64,000 nt of DNA, taken from assembly GCA_965218055.1 (NCBI GenBank), contig CBDCKA010000001.1, positions 620,001 to 684,000 of the forward strand, given 5' to 3'. Made by a program: the position numbers and the translations under genes. This DNA comes from CBDBKE01 sp965218055 (GTDB taxonomy: Bacteria; Acidobacteriota; Terriglobia; JAJPHL01; JAPKYU01). Below, piece after piece: positions 7,510 to 16,995 of this stretch. Within the stretch, counting starts at the first letter, position 1; each line of letters opens with the position of its first letter. The notes below the pieces were generated by a model. That model ran no database searches and was not told the DNA's origin. It worked only from the letters and a program-made list of their open reading frames with translations.

Positions 7510-7944
7510 ATGGAAGTCTTGTTTCTTTGCACGGGAAATTCGGCCCGCAGCCAAATGGCCGAAGGACTTCTACTCATGCTCGGTCCAGCCGACTGGCAGG
7601 TTTACAGCGCCGGGACGCGGCCCGTGGGCTTGAATCCGCACGCGGTCGCCGTGATGGCTGAGTTAGGCCAGGACATTTCCGGCCAGCGCTCCAAAGGGCT
7701 GGCCGAGGTGCCGGCCGATCCCGATGTGGTCATTACGGTCTGCGATAATGCTGCCCGGGAGTGCCCCGTCTTTCCAGGCAACGTGCGCCGGCTGCACTGG
7801 CCGGTGGATGACCCGGCTGCCAGCACGGGATCACCCGAGCAGGTGCGGCAGGCTTTCCGACGCGCCCGGGATGAACTCCGCAGTCACATCCTGGAACTCC
7901 TCCGCGATATTTCCCAAAAGAAGGAAGCAGCACCGCCTGAGTGA
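7510..7944 (+). CDS. arsC: Arsenate reductase, thioredoxin-coupled (low-molecular-weight phosphatase fold)
   Basis: This enzyme reduces arsenate to arsenite in the cytoplasm. The 144-residue protein opens with the phosphatase loop CTGNSAR (C7-R13). Cysteines at 78 and 85 (ITVCDNAARECPVF) have the C-x6-C spacing of the Bacillus-type reductase, whose three-cysteine relay ends with thioredoxin. Plain tyrosine phosphatases lack the second and third Cys. The start at 7510 matches the family N-terminus; a frame from 7456 only adds a non-conserved leader. No arsR or arsenite efflux gene is nearby, so it is a lone detoxification gene here. Confidence 0.85.
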   Translation: MEVLFLCTGNSARSQMAEGLLLMLGPADWQVYSAGTRPVGLNPHAVAVMAELGQDISGQRSKGLAEVPADPDVVITVCDNAARECPVFPGNVRRLHWPVDDPAASTGSPEQVRQAFRRARDELRSHILELLRDISQKKEAAPPE

Positions 7945-8003
7945 GCATGAACACGGATTCATTGCGCACATCCGTCCTTCGTTGCTAGAGTAAAAGGCCC
8001 TGG

Positions 8004-9839
8004 ATGTCAGCCAAAGCGCCTACCTCTGCCTTGCGGACGCTCAACGACATCATTTTGCTGATCGCCGGGCGCGAATATCGCGAGACGCTGCGGCACAAAC
8101 GTGCGGGCACCTGGGTCTCGATCGAGGCGGGCGAAATGTTCCGCCAGGTGGTCTGGGTGACTCGGGGGCTGGAGCGGCTGGGCGTTGTTCCGGGCGACCG
8201 CGTGGCGTTGCTTTCGGAAAACCGGCCGGAATGGGCAGTTGCCGATTTTAGTATCCTGGGGCGCGGCGCCGTTACAGTCCCCATCTATCCCACCTTGCCA
8301 GCGGCCTCTTGCGAGTACATCCTTCAGGACTCGGGCGCCTGCGGCATCGTGGTCTCCAACAAAGCCCACCTGGAAAAGATTCGCAGTGTTTGGGACCGGC
8401 TGCCGCAGTTGCGTTTCGCCGTCGCGATGGAAGGGGTGCCAGTCAGCGCTGCCCCCTTCCGCCCCTTTTCCGACGATGCCGACGAGAAACGCCAGCGGGC
8501 CTGGCGCGACCTGGTCGGGGATGCCCAGCTGCCCTCGGCAGAACGGGCACGCTTCGAGGTGCAGGCGCGGGCGGTGGGCCCGGAACAGCTGGCCAGCATC
8601 ATCTACACGTCAGGCACCACCGGCACGCCCAAGGGGGTGATGCTCACCCACGCCAACATCGTCTCGAACGTGCTGGCCTCGGCGGATCTGTTTCAACCCG
8701 ACGATCTGGCCCTGTCCTTCTTGCCGCTGTCCCACATTTACGAGCGGATGGTAGATTACACCTACCTGTACAACGCCGTCCCCATTGCGTACGCAGAAAG
8801 CATCGAGGCGGTGGCGCAAAACCTCGTGGAGGTGCACCCGACAGTGCTCGCCGCCGTCCCGAGGTTTTTTGAAAAGATGTACACGCGGGTGATGGGCGCG
8901 ATTCGCCAGGCGCCGGCGCCACGGCGCTGGCTGTTCTGGTGGGCCGTGGGTGTCGGACGCGAAGTTCTGCGGCGCCGCTCGACCGAGCAGAAGCTGCCCA
9001 CGGGCCTGGCGCTGCGCCACGCGTTGGCCGAGCGGCTGGTGTTCCACCGCTTACGCGCGCGGCTCGGCGGCCGCATCCGTTTCTTCCTCTCAGGCAGCGC
9101 TCCGCTGTCGCCAGCGCTGTCGGAATTCTTCAATGCTGCCGGAGTCGAGGTCTGCGAGGGCTACGGCCTGACAGAAACCTCACCGGTGGTGGCCACCAAC
9201 GTTCCCGGGCGCAACCGCCCAGGAACAGTGGGTAAACCTATAGCCGGGGTTGAGGTGCGGATCGCCGAAGACGGCGAAATTCTGGTGCGCGGGCCGAACC
9301 TGATGAAGGGCTACTATAACCAGCCGGAGGAAACCGCCCAGGTGCTCAAGGATGGATGGTTCCATACCGGTGATATCGGTGAGCTCACCGCCAGTGGCGA
9401 GCTGCGCGTCACCGACCGCAAGAAGGACCTGCTCAAAACCGCCGGTGGCAAATACGTCGCGCCTCAGCCCATCGAGAACCGCCTGCGGGCTTGTCCTTAT
9501 CTGCTCAACGCGGTGCTGGTGGGCGACCGGCGCCCGTACGTCGTCGCCCTGCTGGCGCCCAACTTCGACAAGCTAGCGGAATTCGCACGGCAGCGCAGCC
9601 TTCCTTGCAGCTCCCCCGCCGAGCTGGCGCGCCACGAGCAGGTCCACGCGCTGCTCGAGCGGGAAGTGGACGCGGTCAACGCCGAGCTGGCTCCCTTTGA
9701 GCAGATCAAGCGTTTTGTCGTGCTGGAGCGCGATTTTTCCATGGAGTCCGGGGAACTTACGCCGACAATGAAAGTCCGCCGCCGAGTAGTGGAACAGCAA
9801 TATCGCGACGCGGTGGAATCGCTTTACGGAAAAACATGA
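8004..9839 (+). CDS. Long-chain acyl-CoA synthetase (AMP-forming)
   Basis: The protein activates fatty acids to acyl-CoA through an acyl-adenylate. Its 611 residues match the FadD15/long-chain family. The AMP-binding signature IIYTSGTTGTPKG is at about residues 198-210. GYGLTETSP is near 390, and the hinge with the catalytic Lys region TDRKKDLLKTAGGKYV is near 470. The start ATG has only a weak upstream site (AAAGG). The stop overlaps the start of the MBL hydrolase by four bases (ATGA), so the two are translationally coupled, and icd follows within 10 bases. Confidence 0.9.
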   Translation: MSAKAPTSALRTLNDIILLIAGREYRETLRHKRAGTWVSIEAGEMFRQVVWVTRGLERLGVVPGDRVALLSENRPEWAVADFSILGRGAVTVPIYPTLPAASCEYILQDSGACGIVVSNKAHLEKIRSVWDRLPQLRFAVAMEGVPVSAAPFRPFSDDADEKRQRAWRDLVGDAQLPSAERARFEVQARAVGPEQLASIIYTSGTTGTPKGVMLTHANIVSNVLASADLFQPDDLALSFLPLSHIYERMVDYTYLYNAVPIAYAESIEAVAQNLVEVHPTVLAAVPRFFEKMYTRVMGAIRQAPAPRRWLFWWAVGVGREVLRRRSTEQKLPTGLALRHALAERLVFHRLRARLGGRIRFFLSGSAPLSPALSEFFNAAGVEVCEGYGLTETSPVVATNVPGRNRPGTVGKPIAGVEVRIAEDGEILVRGPNLMKGYYNQPEETAQVLKDGWFHTGDIGELTASGELRVTDRKKDLLKTAGGKYVAPQPIENRLRACPYLLNAVLVGDRRPYVVALLAPNFDKLAEFARQRSLPCSSPAELARHEQVHALLEREVDAVNAELAPFEQIKRFVVLERDFSMESGELTPTMKVRRRVVEQQYRDAVESLYGKT

Positions 9840-10804
9840 TGGAGCGGCTGCTTGACCTGCCACTGTATCGGCTGGAGCTGCCGTCCCCGTTTCCGGTGGG
9901 GCCGGTGAACGTGTACCTGGTGACTGAGCCGGAAGCGGTTCTGGTGGATACCGGTCCCGGAATGCAGGAGACCCTGGAGGTGTTGGAGAAGCTGCTGGGC
10001 GAGGCTGGCCTGCGCGTGGCGCAGTTGAGAAAGATTGTGCTGACACACGGCCACGTGGATCACTATGGGCTGGCCCGGGTGTTGGCCGCCCGCTCGGCCG
10101 CGTCCATCTATGCCAGTCCCCGCGACGGCATATATTTCAGCCACCATCAGGAACGGCTGGTCGGCTTTTACGGGTCTATGCTGGAGCAGGCCGGCACGCC
10201 GGAGTCGGCGCGGCACGCTATGCACGAGCGATTCGCCGCGCTCCGTGGCCTGGCCGAGCCGCTGGAGAAGTATCAGCCCATTGAACAACTGGGCCCGCTG
10301 CCGTGCGGCCCAGTGGAATTTCAGGCAGTGGCCACCCCGGGGCACACGCCGGGTAGTTTTTGTTTCTTTGAGCCGACCCGACGCTTGTTGCTTTCCTCCG
10401 ATACCGTGTTACGGCACATCACCCCGAATCCCATGCTCAACCTGGACAGGACCTCACCCCGGGGGCGCTTCCCTGCTCTCAACGCGTATCTCGAGAGCCT
10501 CCAACGGATTCGGCAACTGGATCCTGCCGTCCTCTACACGGGCCACGGAGAGCCGGTGACGAACTACCCGGAACTGCACGACCAACTGGTCCGTCATCAT
10601 GAACAGCGCAAGGGACGGCTCCTCGAATGTCTGCAGGGTAAGGAGCAGACAGTGTTTGAGCTATCGGCCTGTCTGTTCCCCCAGGCGCGCCCTTCCGCAA
10701 GGTTCCTGGCCATCTCGGAAGTCTTCGCCCATCTGGACCTTCTAGAGGATGCTGGCCAGGTGCGCAAGCGCCTGGACGGCCCTGTAGCCATGTACTGGGT
10801 TTAA
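9836..10804 (+). CDS. MBL-fold metallo-hydrolase, LACTB2-like
   Basis: This 322-residue protein has a metallo-beta-lactamase fold. The zinc motif THGHVDH is at residues 70-76. ATPGHTPGS and SSDTV supply later ligands, and TGHGEP is near residue 240. The C-terminal 80 residues look like the winged-helix extension of LACTB2-type hydrolases. The substrate cannot be read from sequence; a thioesterase or endoribonuclease role is possible. It overlaps the acyl-CoA synthetase gene by four bases, which suggests linked function in acyl-CoA turnover. Confidence 0.85.
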   Translation: MMERLLDLPLYRLELPSPFPVGPVNVYLVTEPEAVLVDTGPGMQETLEVLEKLLGEAGLRVAQLRKIVLTHGHVDHYGLARVLAARSAASIYASPRDGIYFSHHQERLVGFYGSMLEQAGTPESARHAMHERFAALRGLAEPLEKYQPIEQLGPLPCGPVEFQAVATPGHTPGSFCFFEPTRRLLLSSDTVLRHITPNPMLNLDRTSPRGRFPALNAYLESLQRIRQLDPAVLYTGHGEPVTNYPELHDQLVRHHEQRKGRLLECLQGKEQTVFELSACLFPQARPSARFLAISEVFAHLDLLEDAGQVRKRLDGPVAMYWV

Positions 10805-10812
10805 CTGCTGCT

Positions 10813-11817
10813 ATGTCGCATCGCGTTACGTTGATTCCCGGCGACGGCATTGGACCGGAAGTTGCGGCAGCCACCGTGCGTCTGATCGAGGCCACTGGTG
10901 TGCGGGTGGAGTGGGAAACCATCAAGGCGGGTGCCGACGCGTTGACCGAGTACGGCACCTTCCTGCCGGACGCGCTGCTGGAGTCACTGCGCTGTAACCG
11001 GGTGGGGCTGAAGGGGCCCATTTCCACGCCGATCGGCGGCGGCTTCCCCAGCATCAATGTAGCATTGCGCAAGGCGCTGAACCTGTACGCCAATTTCCGG
11101 CCAGTGCGCAACTTGCCGGGACTGGTCACCCGCTTCGGAGACGTGGACCTGGTCATCTTCCGCGAGAATACCGAGGGCCTGTACTCGGGCCTCGAACACG
11201 AGGTGATCCCCGGCGTGGTCGAGAGCCTGAAGATCATCACCGAGCGCGCCTCCACGCGGATTTCACGTCACGCGTTCGAATACGCACGGCGCGTGGGGCG
11301 GAAGAAAATCTCCTGCATCCACAAGGCCAATATCATGAAGTTGAGCGACGGCCTGTTCCTCAAGTCTAGCCGGGCCGTGGCCCGTGACTATCCCGACATC
11401 GTCTACAACGAGCTGATCGTGGACAACACCTGCATGCAGTTGGTGATGAATCCCCACCAGTTCGACGTACTGCTGCTGGAAAACCTTTACGGGGATATTG
11501 TCTCCGACCTCTGCGCTGGGCTTGTTGGGGGCCTGGGATTGGTGCCGGGCGCCAACCTGGGCGACCGCGAGGCGGTGTTCGAGGCGGTGCACGGGAGCGC
11601 CCCCGACATCGCCGGCACCGACGCGGCCAATCCCACCGCCATGATGCAGTCGGCAGTGCTGATGCTCGGGCACCTGGGTGAGCGCGAGGCCGCCGGCCGC
11701 GCCGAGCGTGCCATCCACGCCGTGTATGCGGAGGGGCGCGCACTGACCCGCGATGTGGGAGGTCAGGCTTCCACATCACAATTCACGGAGGCCGTGCTGC
11801 GGGCTCTCGATCACTGA
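10813..11817 (+). CDS. icd: Isocitrate/isopropylmalate dehydrogenase family protein, probably NAD-dependent isocitrate dehydrogenase
   Basis: This 334-residue beta-decarboxylating dehydrogenase begins VTLIPGDGIGPEV. It carries NLYANFRPVRNLPG and the substrate-binding stretch FRENTEGLYSGLEH, typical of NAD-linked isocitrate dehydrogenases. The metal site lies in ENLYGDIVSDLCAGL, and EAVHGSAPDIAG is near residue 257. Leucine-pathway enzymes have a different ENTEG neighbourhood, so the TCA role is favoured. It starts nine bases after the MBL gene and probably belongs to the same transcript. Confidence 0.85.
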   Translation: MSHRVTLIPGDGIGPEVAAATVRLIEATGVRVEWETIKAGADALTEYGTFLPDALLESLRCNRVGLKGPISTPIGGGFPSINVALRKALNLYANFRPVRNLPGLVTRFGDVDLVIFRENTEGLYSGLEHEVIPGVVESLKIITERASTRISRHAFEYARRVGRKKISCIHKANIMKLSDGLFLKSSRAVARDYPDIVYNELIVDNTCMQLVMNPHQFDVLLLENLYGDIVSDLCAGLVGGLGLVPGANLGDREAVFEAVHGSAPDIAGTDAANPTAMMQSAVLMLGHLGEREAAGRAERAIHAVYAEGRALTRDVGGQASTSQFTEAVLRALDH

Positions 11818-11958
11818 TCGGGCCCTGATCCGGCATTGATCCGGTCGTCAAGCGCGATGCCGTACTCTCCCCCGGGGGGATACTCCCAACCAGCGGCGAG
11901 TCTCGCCCCCAGGTACCATTTCGGGGGTGAACTGGGCCGGGCTGAGTTGGAATCTAAA

Positions 11959-11987
11959 TTGACACTCTGCCTGCGTTGTGGCTTAAT
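11959..11987 (+). promoter_or_regulatory. Predicted sigma-70 promoter of pilT
   Basis: A perfect -35 TTGACA (11959-11964), a 17-bp spacer and CTTAAT (11982-11987). It lies 37 bases upstream of the pilT ATG, with AGGGAG before the start. Confidence 0.7.
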
Positions 11988-12024
11988 GGAAAATTGAGCC
12001 GGAACTTTTTCTCAGGGAGCGGCT

Positions 12025-13158
12025 ATGCATATCGACGAGTTGTTGCGGACCGCGGTGGAACGGAAGGCCAGCGACCTGCACCTGAAGGTCGGTAACCACC
12101 CCTACCTGCGGATTGACGGGCTGCTGACGCCGCTTAGCGATATCCCGCGCCTCAATGCCGAGGACATGCTGAACATGGCCTTCAGCATGATGTCCAACCG
12201 GCAGAAGCAGAAGTTCAAAGAGACGGCCGAGCTAGACATGGCCTACGGGGTGGCCGGACTAGGCCGCTTTCGAGTGAACGTGTTTCAGCAGCGGGGCAAC
12301 CTGGGCTTGGTGCTGCGCGTCGTGCCCACCAAGATCCGCACGGTCGAGGAATTGAACATGCCCCGCATCATCGGATTAATCTGCAATGAGCGCCGGGGGC
12401 TGGTCCTAGTGACCGGCACGACGGGCAGCGGCAAGTCCACTACTCTGGCGTCCATGATTGACCGTATCAATTCCTCGCGCACCGACCACATCATCACTAT
12501 CGAAGATCCGATCGAGTACCTGCACCGAGATAAGAAGGGGTTCGTCAACCAGCGCGAAGTCGAGGTGGACACGCACAACTTCTCGGCGGCCTTGAGGGCT
12601 GCCTTGCGGCAAGACCCGGACGTGATTCTGGTGGGCGAAATGCGCGACCTGGAAACCATCGGCACCGCCCTGCTGGCCGCCGAAACAGGGCATCTGGTGT
12701 TCTCTACATTGCACACCCTGGACGCCGCCGAGACCATCCAGCGCATCATTGCCGTCTTCCCTCCCCCGGAGCAGAAGCAGATCCGCCTGCAACTGGTGAG
12801 CACGCTGAAGGCCGTGGTCTCGCAGCGGCTGGTGCGGAAGTCGGATGAGATCGGGCGGGTCCCCGCCGTGGAAGTGTTGATTGCCACCGCTTTTGTCCGC
12901 GACTGCGTCATCAACCCGGACAAGACCCGGATGATCAAGGACGCGATTGCTGCCGGCACCTCCCAGTACGGCATGCAGACCTTCGACCAGTCGCTGTACG
13001 ACCTCTACACTCAGGGGCTGGTCACCTATGAGGAAGCCCTGCATCAAGCCAGCAACCCCGACGAGTTCAAGCTGCGCGTTCAGGGCATCAGCTCCACCGC
13101 CGATGTGGCCCGCGACCAGATGCAGGCGGCCATCGGCGGCGCCGACTACCAGCGGTAA
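12025..13158 (+). CDS. pilT: Type IV pilus retraction ATPase PilT
   Basis: PilT is the hexameric cytoplasmic motor that depolymerises type IV pili for twitching motility. The 377-residue protein has the N-terminal PAS-like domain (KASDLHLKVG). Walker A GTTGSGKST is near residue 132, Walker B LVGEMRD near 203, and the His box STLHTLDAAETIQRII near 225. It has the usual PilT length and no N-terminal extension as in PilB. No other pilus gene is nearby. It has its own promoter, with TTGACA at 11959. Confidence 0.93.
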   Translation: MHIDELLRTAVERKASDLHLKVGNHPYLRIDGLLTPLSDIPRLNAEDMLNMAFSMMSNRQKQKFKETAELDMAYGVAGLGRFRVNVFQQRGNLGLVLRVVPTKIRTVEELNMPRIIGLICNERRGLVLVTGTTGSGKSTTLASMIDRINSSRTDHIITIEDPIEYLHRDKKGFVNQREVEVDTHNFSAALRAALRQDPDVILVGEMRDLETIGTALLAAETGHLVFSTLHTLDAAETIQRIIAVFPPPEQKQIRLQLVSTLKAVVSQRLVRKSDEIGRVPAVEVLIATAFVRDCVINPDKTRMIKDAIAAGTSQYGMQTFDQSLYDLYTQGLVTYEEALHQASNPDEFKLRVQGISSTADVARDQMQAAIGGADYQR

Positions 13159-13301
13159 ACTCCAGTCTCGAGTCCTGCGGCTTCGGGCACGGGGGAAGCC
13201 CAACTCTCCGCCGCGCGCGGGAGCCCCGCTTCTGCGCTCTGATAATCTTACTTATGCTCCTGCCGCCACGCGCCGCCCTCAAAGGAGGGTAAAATCTCTC
13301 C

Positions 13302-13883
13302 ATGAGTGGCGGGCGACGGGCAAGAAAGCCGCGAGCCCCCAAGCGCCTGGCGGAGGAAGAGCTGTATTGGTATGCGGTGCAGAGGCTGGCGGCGCAATCG
13401 CGCTCGGTGGCCGAAATGCGCCGCCTGCTGGAGCGCCGGGCCCTGCAGCGGCAAGACGTGCCGCGGGTGGTAACCCGCCTGAAGGAGCGCGGCTATTTGA
13501 ACGACGAGCGCTTTGCCGAAGCCTTCGCCGCGGCCCGTCTGGAAAACCAGCGCGTGGGGCAGGTCCGCGTGGTGCATGATCTGCGTCTGCGCCTGGTGGC
13601 GCCTGAAGTGGCCCAGCGCGTAGTCCGCAGCGCTTACGAAGGGGTGGCCGAAGTCAAGCTGCTTCGACAACACTTGGCCCGCCGCCTGCGCGCCAGCGGC
13701 CCTCCCCGGAGCCCTCAGAAAGTGTCTTCTCTGTACCGGGCACTGCGCCGTGCCGGCTTCTCCCATGGCGCTATCCTGGCCCAGTTGCAGCGCCTGCAGC
13801 AGGCCGACCCCGAGCTGCTGGAACACCTGGAACAGGAGACAGAGGAGCCGAGTTCAGACCAGCACAGCCATGGGGAAAACTGA
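13302..13883 (+). CDS. recX: Regulatory protein RecX
   Basis: RecX binds RecA filaments and limits their activity. The 193-residue sequence shows the three-helix repeats of the family: ALQRLAAQSRSVAEMRRLL-like in the first repeat and LKERGYLNDERFAEAFAAAR in the second. The third repeat is RALRRAGFSHGAILAQL. AAAGGAGG lies 12 bases before the ATG, and a TAAAAT immediately upstream could be a -10 box. recA is not in the window. The 3' end overlaps the next small ORF by 14 bases. Confidence 0.85.
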   Translation: MSGGRRARKPRAPKRLAEEELYWYAVQRLAAQSRSVAEMRRLLERRALQRQDVPRVVTRLKERGYLNDERFAEAFAAARLENQRVGQVRVVHDLRLRLVAPEVAQRVVRSAYEGVAEVKLLRQHLARRLRASGPPRSPQKVSSLYRALRRAGFSHGAILAQLQRLQQADPELLEHLEQETEEPSSDQHSHGEN

Positions 13884-14151
13884 AACAAATACTCGAAGCC
13901 TTACCGATAACCAATTCCAGGCAGGAGACATCGTTTTCCTGGTAAGAATGTGGGGCTTGAAAAAGGGTCGCGCTCAATTCACCGGACCGCTGAAAGTGGT
14001 CCGCATACGCGCCGAAGACGTTTACCTGGAAGCAACGGAGTGGCCCGATAGCGACGGCCCGTGGTGGAGTTGGAGGTTTTGCAGGCGTTCGGCGGATCAC
14101 GCAGGCGAGCAGCTCTGCCTGCACTGTAAACAGGCGATGCGCAGTTGTTAG
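13870..14151 (+). CDS. Small protein with an SH3-like beta-barrel segment, 93 aa, unknown
   Basis: I do not recognise the family. Residues 15-50 (GDIVFLVRMWGLKKGRAQF then TGPLKVVRIRAEDVYLE) look like a small SH3/KOW-type barrel. Similar barrels occur at the C-terminus of retroviral-type integrases and in nucleic-acid-binding proteins. The rest is Trp/Cys-rich (LCLHCKQAMRSC). It overlaps the end of recX by 14 bases in another frame, so it would be translationally coupled to recX. It may also be a chance ORF; the conserved-looking first half argues for a real gene. Confidence 0.45.
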   Translation: MGKTETNTRSLTDNQFQAGDIVFLVRMWGLKKGRAQFTGPLKVVRIRAEDVYLEATEWPDSDGPWWSWRFCRRSADHAGEQLCLHCKQAMRSC

Positions 14152-14283
14152 CCGATTCGATGGAGTTCTGGCCGCCCAGCCGCGAACCCTGCGCATCCGG
14201 GCACCGAGGCTGGGAAGGCGACACCTCCCTTCCCAAGGAAGATAAGTCGTAAACGGCGCGCCCTGCTACCCGAAGACGCGGGC

Positions 14284-14289
14284 TATAAT
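14284..14289 (+). promoter_or_regulatory. Predicted -10 element of alaS
   Basis: A perfect TATAAT ends 15 bases before the ATG, with no good -35 box. Transcription would start about 8 bases before the ATG, leaving no room for a Shine-Dalgarno site. Confidence 0.5.
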
Positions 14290-14304
14290 CCTTTACTAAC
14301 GACC

Positions 14305-16962
14305 ATGACCGGCAACGCCATCCGTCAGCTCTTCCTGGACTACTTTGCCGCGCGCGGCCACCAAGCGGTGCGAAGCTCGTCGCTGGTGCCGGCCAACGAT
14401 CCCACCCTGCTGTTCACCAACGCCGGGATGAACCAGTTTAAGGAAGTCTTCCTGGGGCTAGAGCAGCGCTCTTATGCGCGCGCCTCGAGCGCTCAGAAAT
14501 GCCTGCGGGCCGGCGGCAAGCATAATGACCTGGAGAACGTCGGCCGCACCCGGCGCCACCATACCTTTTTCGAGATGCTGGGCAATTTTTCCTTCGGCGA
14601 CTACTTCAAGCAGGAGGCCATCGCCTACGCCTGGGAACTGGTGACGGCGGCGCCGCCCACCGGCTACGGTCTCTCCAAACAGCGCCTCTACGTGACCATC
14701 TTCCGCGACGACCCTGAGGCCGGCAAGCTGTGGCAGAGCGAAGCTGCGGTTGCGGCCGACCGAATCTTCGGCTTGGACGAGAAGGACAACTTCTGGGCCA
14801 TGGGGGACACCGGGCCGTGCGGGCCGTGCTCGGAAATCCACTACGACATGGGACCGGAAGCCAGCGACGAAGGCCACGCCGACTGCCGCTTCCCCTGCGA
14901 GTGTGGCCGCTATGTGGAAATCTGGAACCTGGTCTTCATGCAGTTCAACCGCGACGCAGACGGCCAGGTGACACCACTTCCCCGCCCCTCAATTGACACC
15001 GGCATGGGGCTGGAACGACTGGCCACGGTCCTGCAAGGGAAGCTGTCGAACTTCGACACCGACCTGCTGCGCCCGCTGGTAGACCGCGCCGCCGATCTGT
15101 GCGGCAAAACCTACGGAGAAAACGCCACGACCGACGTCTCGCTGCGCATCCTGGCCGACCACGCCCGCGCCGCCACCTTTCTGGTCCACGACGGCGTGAT
15201 GCCCTCCAACGAAGGACGCGGCTACGTGCTCCGGAAAATCCTGCGCCGTGCCATACGCCACGGCCGCTTGCTCGGCCTGGAGAAACCGTTCCTGTTCGAG
15301 CTGACTGGCGAGGTCGCCGAACAGATGCGGCAGGCTTACCCGGGGCTGCGGAAAAGCGTGTCACGCGTGGCCCGGGTAGTGAAGGACGAGGAGCAGCGCT
15401 TCGGGCACACCCTGGCCATCGCGCTGAAGGAGTTCGACCGCGCCGTCGTTGAGGTTGCCTCCTCCGGGACGCTGCCCGGATCCAAGGTGTTCTACCTCTA
15501 CGACACCTTCGGCCTGCCCTTGGATTTGATGCAGGAGATCGGCCGCGAGCGCGGCTTGCTGATAGACGAAGCCGGCTTTGAAGCCGAAATGCAGAAGCAG
15601 CGCGAGCGCGCCCGTGCCAGCTGGAAGGGTGCTGAAAAAGCGGCTGGCGTACCCGTCTACCGCGAGCTGCTGGCGAGCGGGCCCACCGAATTCGACGGCT
15701 ACCAGCGGCTCCTGTCCCGCGACTGTCGCATTGTGGCCCTGCTTGCGGCCGACCGCTCGGTGGAGGCGCTAGCTCCTGGGGAGCGCGCTGACCTGGTGCT
15801 GGACCACACGCCGTTCTACGCCGAGGCAGGCGGCCAGGTGGGCGACAAAGGCATGCTATTGAACAGCAGCCTCACCGCGGAGCTGGCTGCGGTTGAGGAC
15901 ACGCAGGCACCCGTGCGCGGCATCATGGCGCACCGTGTGGTGGCGCAGGCACCTCTACGAGTCGGTGACAACGTGGCGGCGGCGGTCGAAGAGAGCAGCC
16001 GTCGCTCGACCATGCGCAACCACACCGCAACGCACCTGATGCATGCCGCCCTGCGGCAGGTGCTGGGGCCGCACGTCAAGCAGGCCGGCTCGGTGGTCGA
16101 GCCAGCGCGGCTGCGCTTCGACTTCACCCACTACGCCGCGATGGACGAATCGGAAATCGAGGAAGTCGAGCGGCTGGTCAACGAGCACGTCCTCGAGGAT
16201 ACCGAGGTCCGCACCGAAATCATGGATCTGGACGCCGCCTTGCAGACCGGAGCCATGGCGCTGTTCGGCGAGAAGTACGGCGAGCGCGTGCGCGTGGTCC
16301 AAGTACCCGACTTTTCCACCGAACTGTGCGGCGGCACACACGTGCGGCGGACTGGCGAGATCGGCGTGTTCAAGATCGTCTCGGAGTCCAGCATCGCGGC
16401 CGGTGTGCGCCGCATCGAGGCCCTCACCGGCAAGGTGGCCTACCGCCACTACCGCGACGCCGTAGGGGCCATCCAGCGCCTCCAGCAGGCGCTGCGCACC
16501 AACGAGCCGGAAGTCGTGGAGGCGGTCGAGCGGTTGCTCCAGCAGCAGCGGGCACTGGAGAAAAAGCTGGCGCAAATGCGCTCCCGGCTGGCCCGCACTG
16601 AGCGTAGCGAGCTGGTGGCCGGCGGCGTCCGCGCCGTCAAGGACGTCCAGGTGCTCTCTTCGCGCGTCGAGGAAATGGACCGCACACAGCTGCGCGACAT
16701 GGTGGATGCCCTTAAGACGGAGCTGGAGTCCGGTGTGGTGGTGCTGGGGACGGCCGGTGATGGAAAGGTGGCGCTGGTGGTGGGTGTCACCAAAGACCTG
16801 ACCTCGCGCCTTAACGCCGGCAAGATTGCTCAGGCGGTAGCTAAGAAAGTGGGCGGCACCGGAGGCGGGCGCCCCGATTTGGCGGAAGCTGGCGGAAAAA
16901 ATCCAGAAAAGCTGGACTCGGCCATCGCCCAGGTCTGCGACATCGTCAGCGCGATGCTCTAG
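14305..16962 (+). CDS. alaS: Alanine--tRNA ligase
   Basis: AlaS charges tRNA-Ala and edits mischarged Ser and Gly. Its 885 residues give the full-length architecture. The class II catalytic core is at 1-240 (GNFSFGDYFKQEAI; motif 3 GMGLERLA). A tRNA-recognition domain follows. The editing domain has zinc ligands in HTATHLMH (about 573) and CGGTHV (about 675). A coiled coil and the C-terminal DHHA1 domain (GTGGGRPDLAEAGG) complete it. It is preceded by TATAAT close to the ATG and no SD. purB converges on its 3' end 33 bases away. Confidence 0.95.
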   Translation: MTGNAIRQLFLDYFAARGHQAVRSSSLVPANDPTLLFTNAGMNQFKEVFLGLEQRSYARASSAQKCLRAGGKHNDLENVGRTRRHHTFFEMLGNFSFGDYFKQEAIAYAWELVTAAPPTGYGLSKQRLYVTIFRDDPEAGKLWQSEAAVAADRIFGLDEKDNFWAMGDTGPCGPCSEIHYDMGPEASDEGHADCRFPCECGRYVEIWNLVFMQFNRDADGQVTPLPRPSIDTGMGLERLATVLQGKLSNFDTDLLRPLVDRAADLCGKTYGENATTDVSLRILADHARAATFLVHDGVMPSNEGRGYVLRKILRRAIRHGRLLGLEKPFLFELTGEVAEQMRQAYPGLRKSVSRVARVVKDEEQRFGHTLAIALKEFDRAVVEVASSGTLPGSKVFYLYDTFGLPLDLMQEIGRERGLLIDEAGFEAEMQKQRERARASWKGAEKAAGVPVYRELLASGPTEFDGYQRLLSRDCRIVALLAADRSVEALAPGERADLVLDHTPFYAEAGGQVGDKGMLLNSSLTAELAAVEDTQAPVRGIMAHRVVAQAPLRVGDNVAAAVEESSRRSTMRNHTATHLMHAALRQVLGPHVKQAGSVVEPARLRFDFTHYAAMDESEIEEVERLVNEHVLEDTEVRTEIMDLDAALQTGAMALFGEKYGERVRVVQVPDFSTELCGGTHVRRTGEIGVFKIVSESSIAAGVRRIEALTGKVAYRHYRDAVGAIQRLQQALRTNEPEVVEAVERLLQQQRALEKKLAQMRSRLARTERSELVAGGVRAVKDVQVLSSRVEEMDRTQLRDMVDALKTELESGVVVLGTAGDGKVALVVGVTKDLTSRLNAGKIAQAVAKKVGGTGGGRPDLAEAGGKNPEKLDSAIAQVCDIVSAML

Positions 16963-16995
16963 CGCTCGGCCCACCGCGGAGGGGTGAGGGCAGAG

